Positions 17,385-26,875 are shown, counted from the first letter of the stretch. The stretch is DNA of 64,000 bases from Candidatus Polarisedimenticola svalbardensis (GCA_014764515.1 JACXWD010000001.1:1-64000), one strand, 5' to 3'. Translations and numbers: made by a program. The notes: a model not told the origin generated them from the letters alone.

Positions 17385-18532
17385 CGGATCAGCACCAGTT
17401 TTTGAATCACCTTCTGCATCTGGTCCTCCAGACGGTCGGAGTAGGTTCTGCCCTCCGGCCTGACCTCAACGTCCGGGACCACTCCGTCCCCACCCCAGGA
17501 TTCACCGGAGGCAAGGCGCCATTCTTTCGCCGCCACCAGAACACCGGCGCCGTTGGGCAGCTCGAACAGCTCCGCCTCCGAGCCCATACCGTATGTTTCT
17601 TCGCCGTAAATCTGTACGGCCCCGGCGACCTGCAGCAGCCGGGCGAACCCTTCCGCCGCTCCGGCGGTGGCCCCGTTCACCAGCAGCGTGATCGACCCGT
17701 TCCAGGCCGGACCCACGGTTGGGATATCCACCGTCTCCAGAACCTCCCCATCCCGGTCCACCAGCCTGAACGCCGCTCCGGAGTGGAACAGGGCGGCGAA
17801 CGGCTGCAGGTCCCGAGGCGAACCTTCGGCTACGTTCCGAAGATCGATCAACAGTCCTTCGATCCCCCGTTCCCTGTAGCCATCCAGTTCCTGAACCAGT
17901 TTGTCGGTATCCAGACGGGTCAGGTCCTGCAGTTCCAGCACCAGCACCCCGTCCTTTTCGTGCAAACGGTACGGCAGCTGCCGGCGGGCCTTGCGGTCCA
18001 GGGTCAGATCTTCACGGGAGAACCCGGTGCTGGGGTGGATGATCTGCATCCGCACCGATGTTCCCGCCGGCCCTCTCAGGAGACGGAGCGCCTGGTCCAG
18101 GGAGAAGTCCCTGAGCAGTTCATCCCCGATCACCCGGATCTGGTCGCCGGCGATCAGTCCGGCGTCTTCGGCGGGAGAACCTGGATCCACTCCGACGATC
18201 TGGAGGGCGCCATACCCTTTGAGCACTGTCAGGCCCGGTCCGGCGGAGAGATCGGCGCCCTGCTCTTTCCAGGCGGTAAGTTCACCTGGAGAGAGATAGG
18301 CGGCGTGAGGGTCCAGCCCCCTGAGCATCCCTTCGTACGCCCCGGCCATGAGGTTGTCCGCCTCAACCGGATCGACGTAGTTTTCCATGATCAGGGACAG
18401 GACTTCCGAGAACACCACGACCTGCCGGTACGAGCTGTCGGTGGCCCCTACCCTGAAAAACAGGCCGGATCCCACCAGGGTCGCAACCAGCACCGCCGAA
18501 ACCAGCAGGGCCGCCAAGCTGAACTTTTTCAT
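17381..18532 (-). CDS. catalytically dead S41 (C-terminal processing) protease homologue with PDZ domain
   Basis: 383 residues: a signal anchor, an N-terminal helical part (EVLSLIMENYVDPVEADNL), a PDZ domain (about 85-180; VGVDPGSPAEDAGLIAGDQI) and an S41 core ending GGDGVVPDVEV. In active CTP proteases the nucleophile sits in SASASE and the base Lys 25 residues later in TFGKG. Here the matching segments read ATAGAAE and TYGMG, so Ser is Gly291 and Lys is Met316, with the 25-residue spacing kept. It should not cleave peptides but may still bind C-termini. I use the ATG at 18532 (GGAGAAAAG upstream). Confidence 0.85.
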   Translation of the reverse strand: MKKFSLAALLVSAVLVATLVGSGLFFRVGATDSSYRQVVVFSEVLSLIMENYVDPVEADNLMAGAYEGMLRGLDPHAAYLSPGELTAWKEQGADLSAGPGLTVLKGYGALQIVGVDPGSPAEDAGLIAGDQIRVIGDELLRDFSLDQALRLLRGPAGTSVRMQIIHPSTGFSREDLTLDRKARRQLPYRLHEKDGVLVLELQDLTRLDTDKLVQELDGYRERGIEGLLIDLRNVAEGSPRDLQPFAALFHSGAAFRLVDRDGEVLETVDIPTVGPAWNGSITLLVNGATAGAAEGFARLLQVAGAVQIYGEETYGMGSEAELFELPNGAGVLVAAKEWRLASGESWGGDGVVPDVEVRPEGRTYSDRLEDQMQKVIQKLVLIR

Positions 18533-18610
18533 CTTTTCTCCGCCGTTATTCTCATTCCCCACAGGTAAAAAGTTACACGGACCCTACGGAAGGTGCAAGC
18601 GGATCGGTAA

Positions 18611-19741
18611 TTATCGGAACCAGGGCGCCGGATCGATGGCCTTGCCGTTTTCCCGCAGTTCGAAATAAAGGAAGGGCCCCTTGAGGGATCCGGTTTCCCC
18701 CACCTGGCCGATGACCTGGCCCCGGAGCACCTTCTCACCCTTCTCTACCAGCAGGACCGAGGCGTGACTGTAGATCGACACCAGGCGGTCGCCGTGATCC
18801 AGGATCGCCGTCAGGCCATACCCCCTCAGCCATGCGGCGTAGACCACCGTGCCGTCGAAAATGCCGGTTATCCGCCTGCCCTGGTCCGCCTCGATATCCA
18901 GGCCGGGGTGGGGAACCCTGGTCTTGAACCTGGGATGGACGATCTCCCCGAACCGTTCGGTGATGGCGCCGTCTACCGGCAGATCCAGAAGGCCGCGGAA
19001 GGTGTGCATATCCACGACCGCAAGCTGATCGGTGGCCAGATCCTCCACCAGGTTGGTGAGTTCGCCTGCCGCTTCTTCCAGTTCGCCAAGGGCCGATTTG
19101 CGAACATTGCTGTCCTTCCGGAGCCTGGTCAGGAAGCTGCTGCGATCTCGCCGGCCTGAGACCAGCCGGTTGCGGGCCCTTTGCGCCTCGGTCCGAACAG
19201 CCTGCTGCCGCTCCCGTTCGGTGACCAGGATCGCCTGCTCGCTGCGCAGCCGTTCGGCGTCGGTGCGATACTCACGGATCACCTTGGCATCCCGCTCGCT
19301 GAGAAACGACGCGTAGCGCAGACCTTCGAGAAACGCTTCCACGTCACCGCTGATCATGGAGCGGCGGAAACTGTTTCCCGGTCCCTGCTTGTACATCTCC
19401 CGCACCCGGAACGACAGGTAGGTTTCCCGATTGGCCTGAATCGTCGCAAGGTCGGCGGCCACCGCTTCCCGAGCCTCGATCTGCTCTTCCAGTTCGCCCA
19501 TCCGGATGCCGGTCTGCTGCAACTGGGCTTCCCGAAGGGTGATCTCGGCGTCGATCCGGGACAGTTGCCCCAGAACACCCCGCTCCCGGGCCTGCAACCG
19601 GTCCAGTTCCCCCTGCAGTCGTACGATGTGCCGTTCAACCGCCCGCAGCCGGGTCTCACGATCCGGGGCGCGTTCCTGCCCTGCCGCCGGAACAAGCAGG
19701 CCCGGCAGGACCAGCGCCAGGATCAGGCTGGGGATTCTCAC
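18611..19741 (-). CDS. EnvC-like murein hydrolase activator (degenerate LytM domain)
   Basis: 376 residues: signal peptide, long coiled coil (about 30-235) and a C-terminal LytM/M23 domain (256-376). The first metal motif HPGLD is present, but the final HLHFE-type motif is FLYFELREN, as in E. coli EnvC, whose LytM domain activates amidases and is not itself an enzyme. The ending GKAIDPAPWF is also EnvC-like. EnvC normally works with FtsEX at the septum; ftsE and ftsX are not in this window. The neighbour downstream is an S41 homologue, a usual companion. Confidence 0.85.
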   Translation of the reverse strand: MRIPSLILALVLPGLLVPAAGQERAPDRETRLRAVERHIVRLQGELDRLQARERGVLGQLSRIDAEITLREAQLQQTGIRMGELEEQIEAREAVAADLATIQANRETYLSFRVREMYKQGPGNSFRRSMISGDVEAFLEGLRYASFLSERDAKVIREYRTDAERLRSEQAILVTERERQQAVRTEAQRARNRLVSGRRDRSSFLTRLRKDSNVRKSALGELEEAAGELTNLVEDLATDQLAVVDMHTFRGLLDLPVDGAITERFGEIVHPRFKTRVPHPGLDIEADQGRRITGIFDGTVVYAAWLRGYGLTAILDHGDRLVSIYSHASVLLVEKGEKVLRGQVIGQVGETGSLKGPFLYFELRENGKAIDPAPWFR

Positions 19742-21966
19742 AGCAGCGGCTTGCCGTCCAGATCTTCGGGAGGGTTCAGGCCGAGGAGCTTCATCACCGT
19801 CGGCATGACGTCCAGCATCCCCGGCTCCTCGGTGTTGATCTCCCGGTTGATGAAGAAAATCCCCTTTACAAGGGTCGGATCATTGGAGCAGTGGTCCCCG
19901 GACCAGATCCGGGTATTGTCCTCGACGATGTCAGGCGGAACACCGCCCAGGGTGGTCTGCCACGAGACCCTGTAATTCAGGTTGTTCCCGACCCGGATGT
20001 CGGGGACCAGGTCGGTGTTGATCTCACCCGGGTACATGTCCTCCCGGAACCAGACGTCGGTGACCGGGCTGACACCGGTGGCCGGGTCCACCAGGCTCTT
20101 GAGCCCGTCCCGGATCTCCTCCCGCACCCGGTTGTACTCCGGCCCGGCCATGACCGTGCCGTACCGTTCCCGCCCTACGAGGTTGATGTAGATCGAACCC
20201 AGGCCCAGGGCGTACGCCTTCGTGTTCTGCCAGTCTACGTTGGTGAACAGGTCGCCCTGATCGAACAGTTTTTCCAGGGTGGCCGGGTCTTCGTCCTGGC
20301 CCTTGAGGGTCATGTAACCGTTGCGCACCAGCCAGGTGTTGTAGTTCACACCGCGGCGGAACGACGAGAAACCATGGTCCGACAACACCATGAACACCGC
20401 ATCCTCGCCGGCGAGCTTGCGGGCCTTGCCGACCAGGTCGTCCATGCGCTGGTACGCCTTGAGCATGTGCGGCGCCATGCGGGCCGCCTCCTCGGCGTCA
20501 TAGAGCGGATGGCCCGGATCCATGTGCCGCCAGAAGATGTGGCCGATGCGGTCGGTGAAGTAGAAGATCTGGACGTACAGGTCGGCGTCGTCGTCTCCCA
20601 TCAACCCTTCCATGATCTCCTCGTACTTGGCAACGGTGGAGTCCATGTCCTCGAGGAACAGGGTGTCGCCGCCGACGCCGGAGGTAGGCGACCAGGTGTC
20701 CAGCGCCCAGCCGATGGTCTTGTACAGGCCGAAACGATCGGCGATCTCTTCCGAGTACTCCGGCGGCCAGGCAAAGGCGACCGGATGGCAGTCGGGATGG
20801 AAATTCACCGGCGAGGCATAGAGCTGGATTTCAGGCGACAGGGCCAGCAGCTTGAACCGCACGATCCCCTTTAGGGGCGCAATTTTATCCACCACCGGAT
20901 TCACCGGGAAATCAACCTCGTACCACTCGGACCATTCGTCCACGGTCAGGGTGCGGGTCTGCCCCGACAGGGTCAGGGTCAGGTCGGTGTCGGAGGCCGA
21001 CAGCTCCATCGGCACATCGATCCGCCGGGGCACGCCGGCGTCGTCCAGTTCCTGGCGGACCTGGCGCTTGCGCTTGTTCCGTTCCTTGCGATCCTCGATG
21101 CCGACTACCGCCCGGTTTACGGCATATTCGTAGAACGGCTTGTTGCTCGGTCCGATGAGCCGGGTCTTGATAGATCCCCGTTTCGCCGGCAGCTTCACCA
21201 GTTCCAGGCTGAACTCGTTGTTGTCGATGCGGTAGGACGGATCCGAGGTGTAGTACGACGGCGTTCCTATCCTGCCCCGCATATCCGGAACCCCCAGGCC
21301 CGACAGCATGGTGCCGCCGTCCATCGGTTCCGCCGGGAAGGTTGCAGGAACCCGGATGACATGGGCCTTGAGGCCGGCGTCGGTGGCCAGCTGCCAGAAA
21401 GTAGCCCCATTACGGTTGTTGACGGCGTCGGGGACCTCCACAGGCAGGTATTCGGCCAGGTAGGACGAGGCCGGGATCCCGGCGGCGAGACCGAGGACCA
21501 GGGCGGCTGCCACCCGGTACTTCCACTTCATCTTTTTGAGGAGGAGGGAGAGGAGCATGATCAGGACGAAAACCAGGCCGGCAATGATCGCCCCCAGAAC
21601 CGGCCCGTTGTTCTCCCCGAACATCAGCTTCTTGCGCCTCTCCTCATTAAGAGCGAAGCTCGGCGTGTAATCCCCGGGGTCGCGCTTGAGGAAGTCGAAG
21701 ATCTCCGTCCTCCCCGGGTTCAGACCGGTGGCGAAGGTGGACCAGGACACCGGGGTCTGGGGCGGGTTGGTGGGAAGCAGGGGTGCGTAGGTGCCCTCAT
21801 CCCTCAAGGCCGACAGGTTGGGAAGACGGCCGGCGTCCATCCAGTCCTGCACCAGGCCGGCGTCGGCGCCGTCAAAACCGATGATGACCACCTTGGGCTT
21901 GTCCTGGGCGAACAAAACGGATGCGGCGAACAGAACAAGCAGGACACCTATCAGCTTGCGGATCAT
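19738..21966 (-). CDS. alkaline phosphatase superfamily type I phosphodiesterase/nucleotide pyrophosphatase
   Basis: 742 residues with a signal peptide (LIGVLLVLFAASVLFA). The catalytic fold is clear: IGFDGADAGLVQDWMDAGRL, TNPPQTPVSWSTFATGLNPG with the likely nucleophile Ser/Thr, then the metal residues in VLSDHGFSSFRRGVNYN and HCSNDPTLVKGIFF. Two extra hydrophobic helices (near residues 120-170) interrupt the early part, so the enzyme may be membrane-anchored facing the periplasm. The ATG at 21966 with a GGGGAAAG site is better than the upstream frame. The stop overlaps the EnvC-like start (ATGA). The substrate is unknown. Confidence 0.82.
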   Translation of the reverse strand: MIRKLIGVLLVLFAASVLFAQDKPKVVIIGFDGADAGLVQDWMDAGRLPNLSALRDEGTYAPLLPTNPPQTPVSWSTFATGLNPGRTEIFDFLKRDPGDYTPSFALNEERRKKLMFGENNGPVLGAIIAGLVFVLIMLLSLLLKKMKWKYRVAAALVLGLAAGIPASSYLAEYLPVEVPDAVNNRNGATFWQLATDAGLKAHVIRVPATFPAEPMDGGTMLSGLGVPDMRGRIGTPSYYTSDPSYRIDNNEFSLELVKLPAKRGSIKTRLIGPSNKPFYEYAVNRAVVGIEDRKERNKRKRQVRQELDDAGVPRRIDVPMELSASDTDLTLTLSGQTRTLTVDEWSEWYEVDFPVNPVVDKIAPLKGIVRFKLLALSPEIQLYASPVNFHPDCHPVAFAWPPEYSEEIADRFGLYKTIGWALDTWSPTSGVGGDTLFLEDMDSTVAKYEEIMEGLMGDDDADLYVQIFYFTDRIGHIFWRHMDPGHPLYDAEEAARMAPHMLKAYQRMDDLVGKARKLAGEDAVFMVLSDHGFSSFRRGVNYNTWLVRNGYMTLKGQDEDPATLEKLFDQGDLFTNVDWQNTKAYALGLGSIYINLVGRERYGTVMAGPEYNRVREEIRDGLKSLVDPATGVSPVTDVWFREDMYPGEINTDLVPDIRVGNNLNYRVSWQTTLGGVPPDIVEDNTRIWSGDHCSNDPTLVKGIFFINREINTEEPGMLDVMPTVMKLLGLNPPEDLDGKPLL

Positions 21967-22118
21967 ACTTTCCCCTCTCACCTCAACCGGGAGGCGCGGT
22001 AAGAGATTAACACCGTCGATCCGTTCCTTCACGCCGGGGGATTGTGATAACATCCGTCCGGTTCGGGTCGAACCTTCGAAACCTGCATTTTTATTGAAGA
22101 AACGACGGATCGCCGCCT

Positions 22119-23468
22119 GTGAAACTTGCCGCATTGTCAGCCCGGGATTCACTCCCCCACTCGGAAGAGGCGGAGCGTTCGGTTCTGGGTTCAGTCCTGG
22201 TGGACAACAACCAGATCAACAAGGCCCAGGAGATCCTGTCCTGGGAAGCGTTCTACTCCGCCCGTCACCGCAAGATCTTCCAGGCTATCGAACGGCTCAG
22301 CCAGAACGGCACCCCGATGGACCTGGTGACGTTGCGGGACGAACTGGACCGGGCCGGCGACCTGGAGTCCTGCGGCGGCCCGGCCTATATCTCCGATCTT
22401 CTGGACGGCTTCAGCCGCTCGATGAACGTCGAGCATTACGCCAAGATCGTTAAAGAGAAGGCGACCCTGCGGGAACTGATCCAGGTTTCCCAGTGGGTCG
22501 GCCAGTCCGCCCTGGACGGCGAGGGCACGACCGACGAGATCCTTGATGAGGCCGAGAAGAAGATCTTCCAGGTCTCCCAGGGCCGCCTGCGCACCGGGTT
22601 CGTCCACATCAGGGAGTCCGGCGATAAAGCGATCAAGCGCCTCGAGGAACTGACCGAACAGCAGGAGATGATCACCGGGGTTGCTACCGGAATCATGGAA
22701 CTGGACAACATGACGTCCGGTTTCCAGAACACCGATCTCCTGATCCTTGCAGCCCGGCCTTCCATGGGAAAGACCGCGTTTGCACTGAATATCGCCGCCC
22801 ACGCAGCCCTTCGCGCCGACAAGACGGTGGGGATCTTCTCCCTGGAGATGTCCCACGAGCAGCTGTTCACAAGGATGCTGTGCGCCGAGGCGCGGATCGA
22901 CGCCCACCGCCTGCGAACAGGCAGGGTCAACAACGATGACTGGGCCAAGATCATCAAGACGTACCAGACCCTGGCGGAAACGAAGGTCTATATCGACGAC
23001 ACCGCCGGGGTGAACATCGTCGAGCTTAGAGCGAAATCAAGACGGCTGGCCCAGGAGCACGGTCTGGACCTGCTGATTATCGACTACCTGCAGCTCATGG
23101 GCGGCGGCGCACGGTACAGCAGCCGGCAGCAGGAGATCTCCGACATCAGCCGCAGCCTGAAAGGTCTGGCCAAGGAGCTTCATGTTCCGATCCTGGCCCT
23201 GTCCCAGCTTTCAAGAGCCCCGGACCAGCGTTCCGGCGATCACCGGCCCCAGCTTTCCGACTTGCGGGAATCCGGCGCCATCGAGCAGGACGCCGACGTG
23301 GTCATGTTCCTGTTCCGGGAAGAGGTCTACGACAAGGAGGACCCGGACCTGAAAGGGAAGGCCGAACTGATCGTAGGCAAACAGCGTAACGGCGCCATCG
23401 GCAAGATCGACCTGGTGTTCATCAAGGAGCACACCCGCTTCGAGAACATGGAATGGCGCGAAGGCTAA
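22119..23468 (+). CDS. dnaB: replicative DNA helicase
   Basis: 449 residues. The DnaB N-terminal domain (HSEEAERSVLGSVLVDN) is followed by the RecA-like motor. Walker A is ARPSMGKTAFALNIA, Walker B lies in LDLLIIDYLQLM, with HEQLFTRML, ALSQLSRAPDQR and DLRESGAIEQDADVVMFL further on. It unwinds DNA at the replication fork. Start is a GTG at 22119. The 3' end overlaps radA by 16 bases. It diverges from the phosphodiesterase gene. Confidence 0.97.
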   Translation: MKLAALSARDSLPHSEEAERSVLGSVLVDNNQINKAQEILSWEAFYSARHRKIFQAIERLSQNGTPMDLVTLRDELDRAGDLESCGGPAYISDLLDGFSRSMNVEHYAKIVKEKATLRELIQVSQWVGQSALDGEGTTDEILDEAEKKIFQVSQGRLRTGFVHIRESGDKAIKRLEELTEQQEMITGVATGIMELDNMTSGFQNTDLLILAARPSMGKTAFALNIAAHAALRADKTVGIFSLEMSHEQLFTRMLCAEARIDAHRLRTGRVNNDDWAKIIKTYQTLAETKVYIDDTAGVNIVELRAKSRRLAQEHGLDLLIIDYLQLMGGGARYSSRQQEISDISRSLKGLAKELHVPILALSQLSRAPDQRSGDHRPQLSDLRESGAIEQDADVVMFLFREEVYDKEDPDLKGKAELIVGKQRNGAIGKIDLVFIKEHTRFENMEWREG

Positions 23469-24763
23469 CGGTCTTCGAATGCACCGCCTGTGAGTTCCAG
23501 TCCCCCAAGTGGCTGGGACGCTGCCCGGAATGCGGCGCATGGAGCACCCTCGAGGAATCGTCTCCGGACAGGACTAAACCAGCCCCTCCCGGATCCTCCC
23601 GACCGATACCGTTCCCCGAGATCCCCGAAACCGGAGTCGCCCGGCTTTCAACCGGACTTCCGGAACTGGATCGGGTCCTGGGATCGGGACTGGTCCCCGG
23701 CGCGGCGATCCTTCTGGGTGGTGAACCGGGGATCGGCAAGAGCACCATCCTGCTGCAGGCCGCATCGATCCTGGCGTCCAGAGACAACAGCGTCCTGTAC
23801 GTTACCGGCGAAGAATCGGCCACCCAGCTGAGACTGCGAGGCGATCGTCTCAAGGTCACCGAGAAAACACTACTGGTCCTTGAAGAAACCGACGTTGACC
23901 GGATCACGGCAACAGCGAAAGAAACTTCTCCCACACTCCTGATCGTTGACTCGATCCAGGCGGTCTCCTGCTCCGACGTCGCCAGCGTTCCCGGCTCGGT
24001 AGCCCAGGTCCGGGAATCGGCGCAACGCCTGGTCCGCCTGGCCAAGTCCACCAACATGCCGGTGGTCCTCGTCGGCCATGTCACGAAAGAGGGCGGCCTG
24101 GCAGGACCGCGGGCCCTGGAACATGTGGTGGACACGGTGGTGCAGTTCGAAGGCGACCGCCACCATGCCCACAGAATCCTGCGAACCCTGAAGAACCGCT
24201 TCGGACCGTCGGATGAAATCGGCGTTTTCAAAATGACGTCAACAGGACTTCAAGAGGTACCGAATCCGTCGGAGGTGTTCCTCGCCGAACGCCCCGAAAA
24301 CGTTCCCGGCTCCTCCGTTCACGCAGCCATCGAAGGGACACGACCGATCCTGGTTGAGATACAAGCACTGGTCGGCGAACCGATGCAGGGGAACCCGCGA
24401 CGCACCGCATTAGGCATCGACTCTCAAAGACTCGCTCTGATCCTGGCCGTCCTCCAACGCCGTGCCGGCCTGACCCTCTCCGACCGTGACGTCTTCGTCA
24501 ACGTCGCCGGCGGGCTGACCCTGACCGAACCTGCTTCCGATCTCGCCGTCGCCGCAGCCGTGGCATCGTCCTTCCACCGCAAACCGATCCCCCAGGACTG
24601 GGCGCTCATCGGAGAGCTGGGCCTGGCCGGCGAACTGCGATCGGTTTCGAGACTGGATGCAAGGATCAAGGAAGCGGAGCGGCTTGGTTTCAAGCGGGTT
24701 TTGATTCCTGAACGGGCCCAGCATTTGACCGACGCACTGGATCGTTTGTTCAAAGGGGCATGA
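23453..24763 (+). CDS. radA: DNA recombination/repair protein RadA
   Basis: 436 residues. An N-terminal C4 zinc finger (CTAC...CPECGAW), a RecA-like ATPase with Walker A GGEPGIGKST, the RadA-specific KNRFG motif (TLKNRFGPSDEIG) and a C-terminal Lon-like domain (LERPENV... QPLGNPRRTALGI-type layout ending GLAGELR). It takes part in branch migration during recombination. The start overlaps the dnaB 3' end, a common dnaB-radA pairing. Confidence 0.96.
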   Translation: MARRLTVFECTACEFQSPKWLGRCPECGAWSTLEESSPDRTKPAPPGSSRPIPFPEIPETGVARLSTGLPELDRVLGSGLVPGAAILLGGEPGIGKSTILLQAASILASRDNSVLYVTGEESATQLRLRGDRLKVTEKTLLVLEETDVDRITATAKETSPTLLIVDSIQAVSCSDVASVPGSVAQVRESAQRLVRLAKSTNMPVVLVGHVTKEGGLAGPRALEHVVDTVVQFEGDRHHAHRILRTLKNRFGPSDEIGVFKMTSTGLQEVPNPSEVFLAERPENVPGSSVHAAIEGTRPILVEIQALVGEPMQGNPRRTALGIDSQRLALILAVLQRRAGLTLSDRDVFVNVAGGLTLTEPASDLAVAAAVASSFHRKPIPQDWALIGELGLAGELRSVSRLDARIKEAERLGFKRVLIPERAQHLTDALDRLFKGA

Positions 24764-24811
24764 TGATCAGCCGCGTCCCTCGATCTGGCGGCCTCCATTG
24801 AGCCCCATCTT

Positions 24812-24994
24812 GTGGCCGATATCCGTCATGATGGCCTGACGGCGCCGGAGGCGTACACTCTGGATGCGGCCATCCGTTCCTGGGCGGCCGGTGGGGATAC
24901 GGAGGAAGTTGTGGAATCAGCCGCTTCGGCGTACCACCAGTACCAGAAGTGCGGCATGAATGGCGCGCGGAAACTGTTCTGGGGTTCGCCATGA
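24812..24994 (+). CDS. orphan 60-residue protein
   Basis: A GTG at 24812 opens 60 residues (starting ADIRHDGLTAPEAYTLDAAI) that look like a small helical protein, with a Cys near the end. The frame is open upstream to the radA stop. Its TGA overlaps the ATG of the next gene (ATGA), which supports coding. No family is recognised. Confidence 0.45.
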   Translation: MADIRHDGLTAPEAYTLDAAIRSWAAGGDTEEVVESAASAYHQYQKCGMNGARKLFWGSP

Positions 24995-25590
24995 CAGCTG
25001 AACGGGAGGCGACACGAAACCGTCTGACCCGTGAAATCAACTGGTCCAGGATCCCCTCCGACAACACCTTGCTCCGTCTCATCGGACCGGACATCACCTT
25101 GTTCTCAGCGGCGGCCTGGGATGGGTATTACCTCAAATCCGACGACTGTGAAGAAGACAGCCCTCTCGATTGGGTCAGCCGGCTCAGGGTCGGGTTCAAC
25201 AGCTCCATTTCACTACTGCGGCAGGTGTACCATGTCCGCAAGGTCTATGCCGCTCCAAAGCAAGCCGGCCCCGGTGTTCTGCTGCCATGCATCCTGACCA
25301 GAAGTAACGATGAACGCAAGAACGGGCTGGTGGAGAAAGGTTTTGCCGTTCTGTTCGACCCCAGGCGCTACCCGTTGGCACCACTTGACAGGGAGCCGAA
25401 AGGATACGAGCCCGGCACCTTTCTGTTCCGACACTGCAAGGGCAACCTCTTCCTGTTTTACGTCCGCCATGCCAACCGCAGGCCACCGGAAAAGAACAGA
25501 CGAACGGAGATGGAGAAACTGCTGTCACAGGATGAGCCGTACGTGCGATCCATCGACATTTCCCGTCATGTTTTGAGGCGTGAGAATTGA
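24991..25590 (+). CDS. orphan 199-residue protein
   Basis: Start is the ATG at 24991 that overlaps the previous stop. The product is soluble-looking, with charged and aromatic residues (REINWSRIPSDNTLLRLIGP, DYLKSDD-like acidic patch, FRHCKGNLFLFYVRHANRRP). No family or motif is recognised. The stop overlaps a TTG start of the next gene, so the three genes from 24812 to 26147 look translationally coupled. Confidence 0.6.
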   Translation: MTAEREATRNRLTREINWSRIPSDNTLLRLIGPDITLFSAAAWDGYYLKSDDCEEDSPLDWVSRLRVGFNSSISLLRQVYHVRKVYAAPKQAGPGVLLPCILTRSNDERKNGLVEKGFAVLFDPRRYPLAPLDREPKGYEPGTFLFRHCKGNLFLFYVRHANRRPPEKNRRTEMEKLLSQDEPYVRSIDISRHVLRREN

Positions 25591-26147
25591 ACCCCGCTCT
25601 GGATCCAGCCACCGCTTTTGACTACTACGCCTATATCGCCTGGGCGACTGCGGCGCTTTTCATCCTCCATGGTTTCGCCATGGGGAGGTGGCACAAGCCG
25701 TACTGGATGACCGGCATCCCGTTCCTTCAGCGGGAGCATCAATCCAGCACCAGCATTCCGGAGTTTCCCAATGCTGCGCGGATCACCGAGCAGTTCCATC
25801 AAAAAGGCCGGCAGGTCATCCTGTTCCACGACTTCGACATGGATCGCATTGGTTTCAGGGTAAAGATTCCAGGTCCCGGCCTGCACCTTTCGATCCCGAT
25901 GTACCACGGCCTGATCCGGTACGATCGCTATAATCAGCAGATCTTCCTGAAATGCAGTATCGGATGGCTGCCGATCCTTGCCGTAGTTGTCGGAGCGCTA
26001 CTCGCCCGCAGGCCGCCGGAGTTCATTCCTCTTCCGATGCTCCTTTTCGTAACGGTCATGATGGTCGGGTCTCTGGCCTACTCCTATTTCCAGGTTCGAA
26101 AACGGTGCAACAAGCTGATGGAGCTCCTGACCGGAACCGGAAATTAA
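25587..26147 (+). CDS. orphan membrane protein
   Basis: 186 residues from a TTG overlapping the preceding TGA. There is one N-terminal membrane helix (YYAYIAWATAALFILHGFAM) and two near the C-terminus (WLPILAVVVGALLA; LPMLLFVTVMMVGSLAY), with a soluble domain of about 100 residues between them. The pattern resembles small membrane-anchored proteins of unknown role. It ends a coupled trio of orphans after radA. Confidence 0.65.
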   Translation: MNPALDPATAFDYYAYIAWATAALFILHGFAMGRWHKPYWMTGIPFLQREHQSSTSIPEFPNAARITEQFHQKGRQVILFHDFDMDRIGFRVKIPGPGLHLSIPMYHGLIRYDRYNQQIFLKCSIGWLPILAVVVGALLARRPPEFIPLPMLLFVTVMMVGSLAYSYFQVRKRCNKLMELLTGTGN

Positions 26148-26228
26148 AACCGGCTCTCGCGGGTAACACCTGGTGAAACCAGCGAATCACCTACAGTCGT
26201 GTACTACACCCACGCCCCACCTGAAGGC

Positions 26229-26234
26229 TATAAT
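26229..26234 (+). promoter_or_regulatory. perfect -10 box (TATAAT) upstream of the EcsC-family gene
   Basis: TATAAT lies 39 bases upstream of the GTG at 26273 in a 125-bp gap. No good TTGACA-like -35 is seen at the right distance. Confidence 0.4.
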
Positions 26235-26272
26235 GAGGGACGCGCGGACAACGCAAGGATAGAAGGAACTGA

Positions 26273-26875
26273 GTGAAAACCGACGTAGCCACTCCGGACA
26301 ATGTTGTCGACAAGATCACATCTGCGTTGATGCAGGTGGTCAGCAAGATCCCCGGATCGGACGAAACGGAGGACGCTTCTCCGGATGCCAAGTCCCGATC
26401 ACTGATCCTCAAGGCCAGCTGCAAGGCGGCCACCGTTTCCGGGTCCCTGGCCCTGCCGCCGGGGCCTCTGGGCATGCTGACCATCCTCCCCGACCTGCTG
26501 GCGATCTGGAACATCCAGCGCCAGCTGGTGGCGGACATTGCGGCGGTATACGGCAAGGCGGCCATCCTTGAACGGCAGCAGATGATCTACTGCCTGTTCA
26601 AACATGCCGCCGGCCAGGTGGTTCGGGACGTGGCGGTCCGGGTGGGAGAAAGGTTCCTGATCCGGGAGGCGACTCTCAAGGGGTTGCAGCAGGTACTCAG
26701 AAGGATCGGCGTCTCCATCTCCCAGCGGGCGGCAGGCAAGGCCCTGTCCCGGTGGCTGCCGGTGATCGGCGCCGTCGGCATCGGCGGGTACGCGTTCTAC
26801 GACACCAGCCAGGTCGGCAAGACCTCCATGGCGTTCTTCTCCAGGGAGATCGTCATCGAGGTGCCTGAAGCGTGA
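26273..26875 (+). CDS. EcsC family protein
   Basis: 200 residues matching the EcsC family (PF12787): an amphipathic/hydrophobic core with LPPGPLGMLTILPDLLAIWN near 60-80, QRQLVADIAAVYGK, and a Gly-rich membrane-like end (WLPVIGAVGIGGYAFYDTSQ). EcsC is encoded with an ABC transporter in Bacillus; its molecular role is unclear. GTG start; the 3' end overlaps the hydrolase start by 4 bases. Confidence 0.75.
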   Translation: MKTDVATPDNVVDKITSALMQVVSKIPGSDETEDASPDAKSRSLILKASCKAATVSGSLALPPGPLGMLTILPDLLAIWNIQRQLVADIAAVYGKAAILERQQMIYCLFKHAAGQVVRDVAVRVGERFLIREATLKGLQQVLRRIGVSISQRAAGKALSRWLPVIGAVGIGGYAFYDTSQVGKTSMAFFSREIVIEVPEA

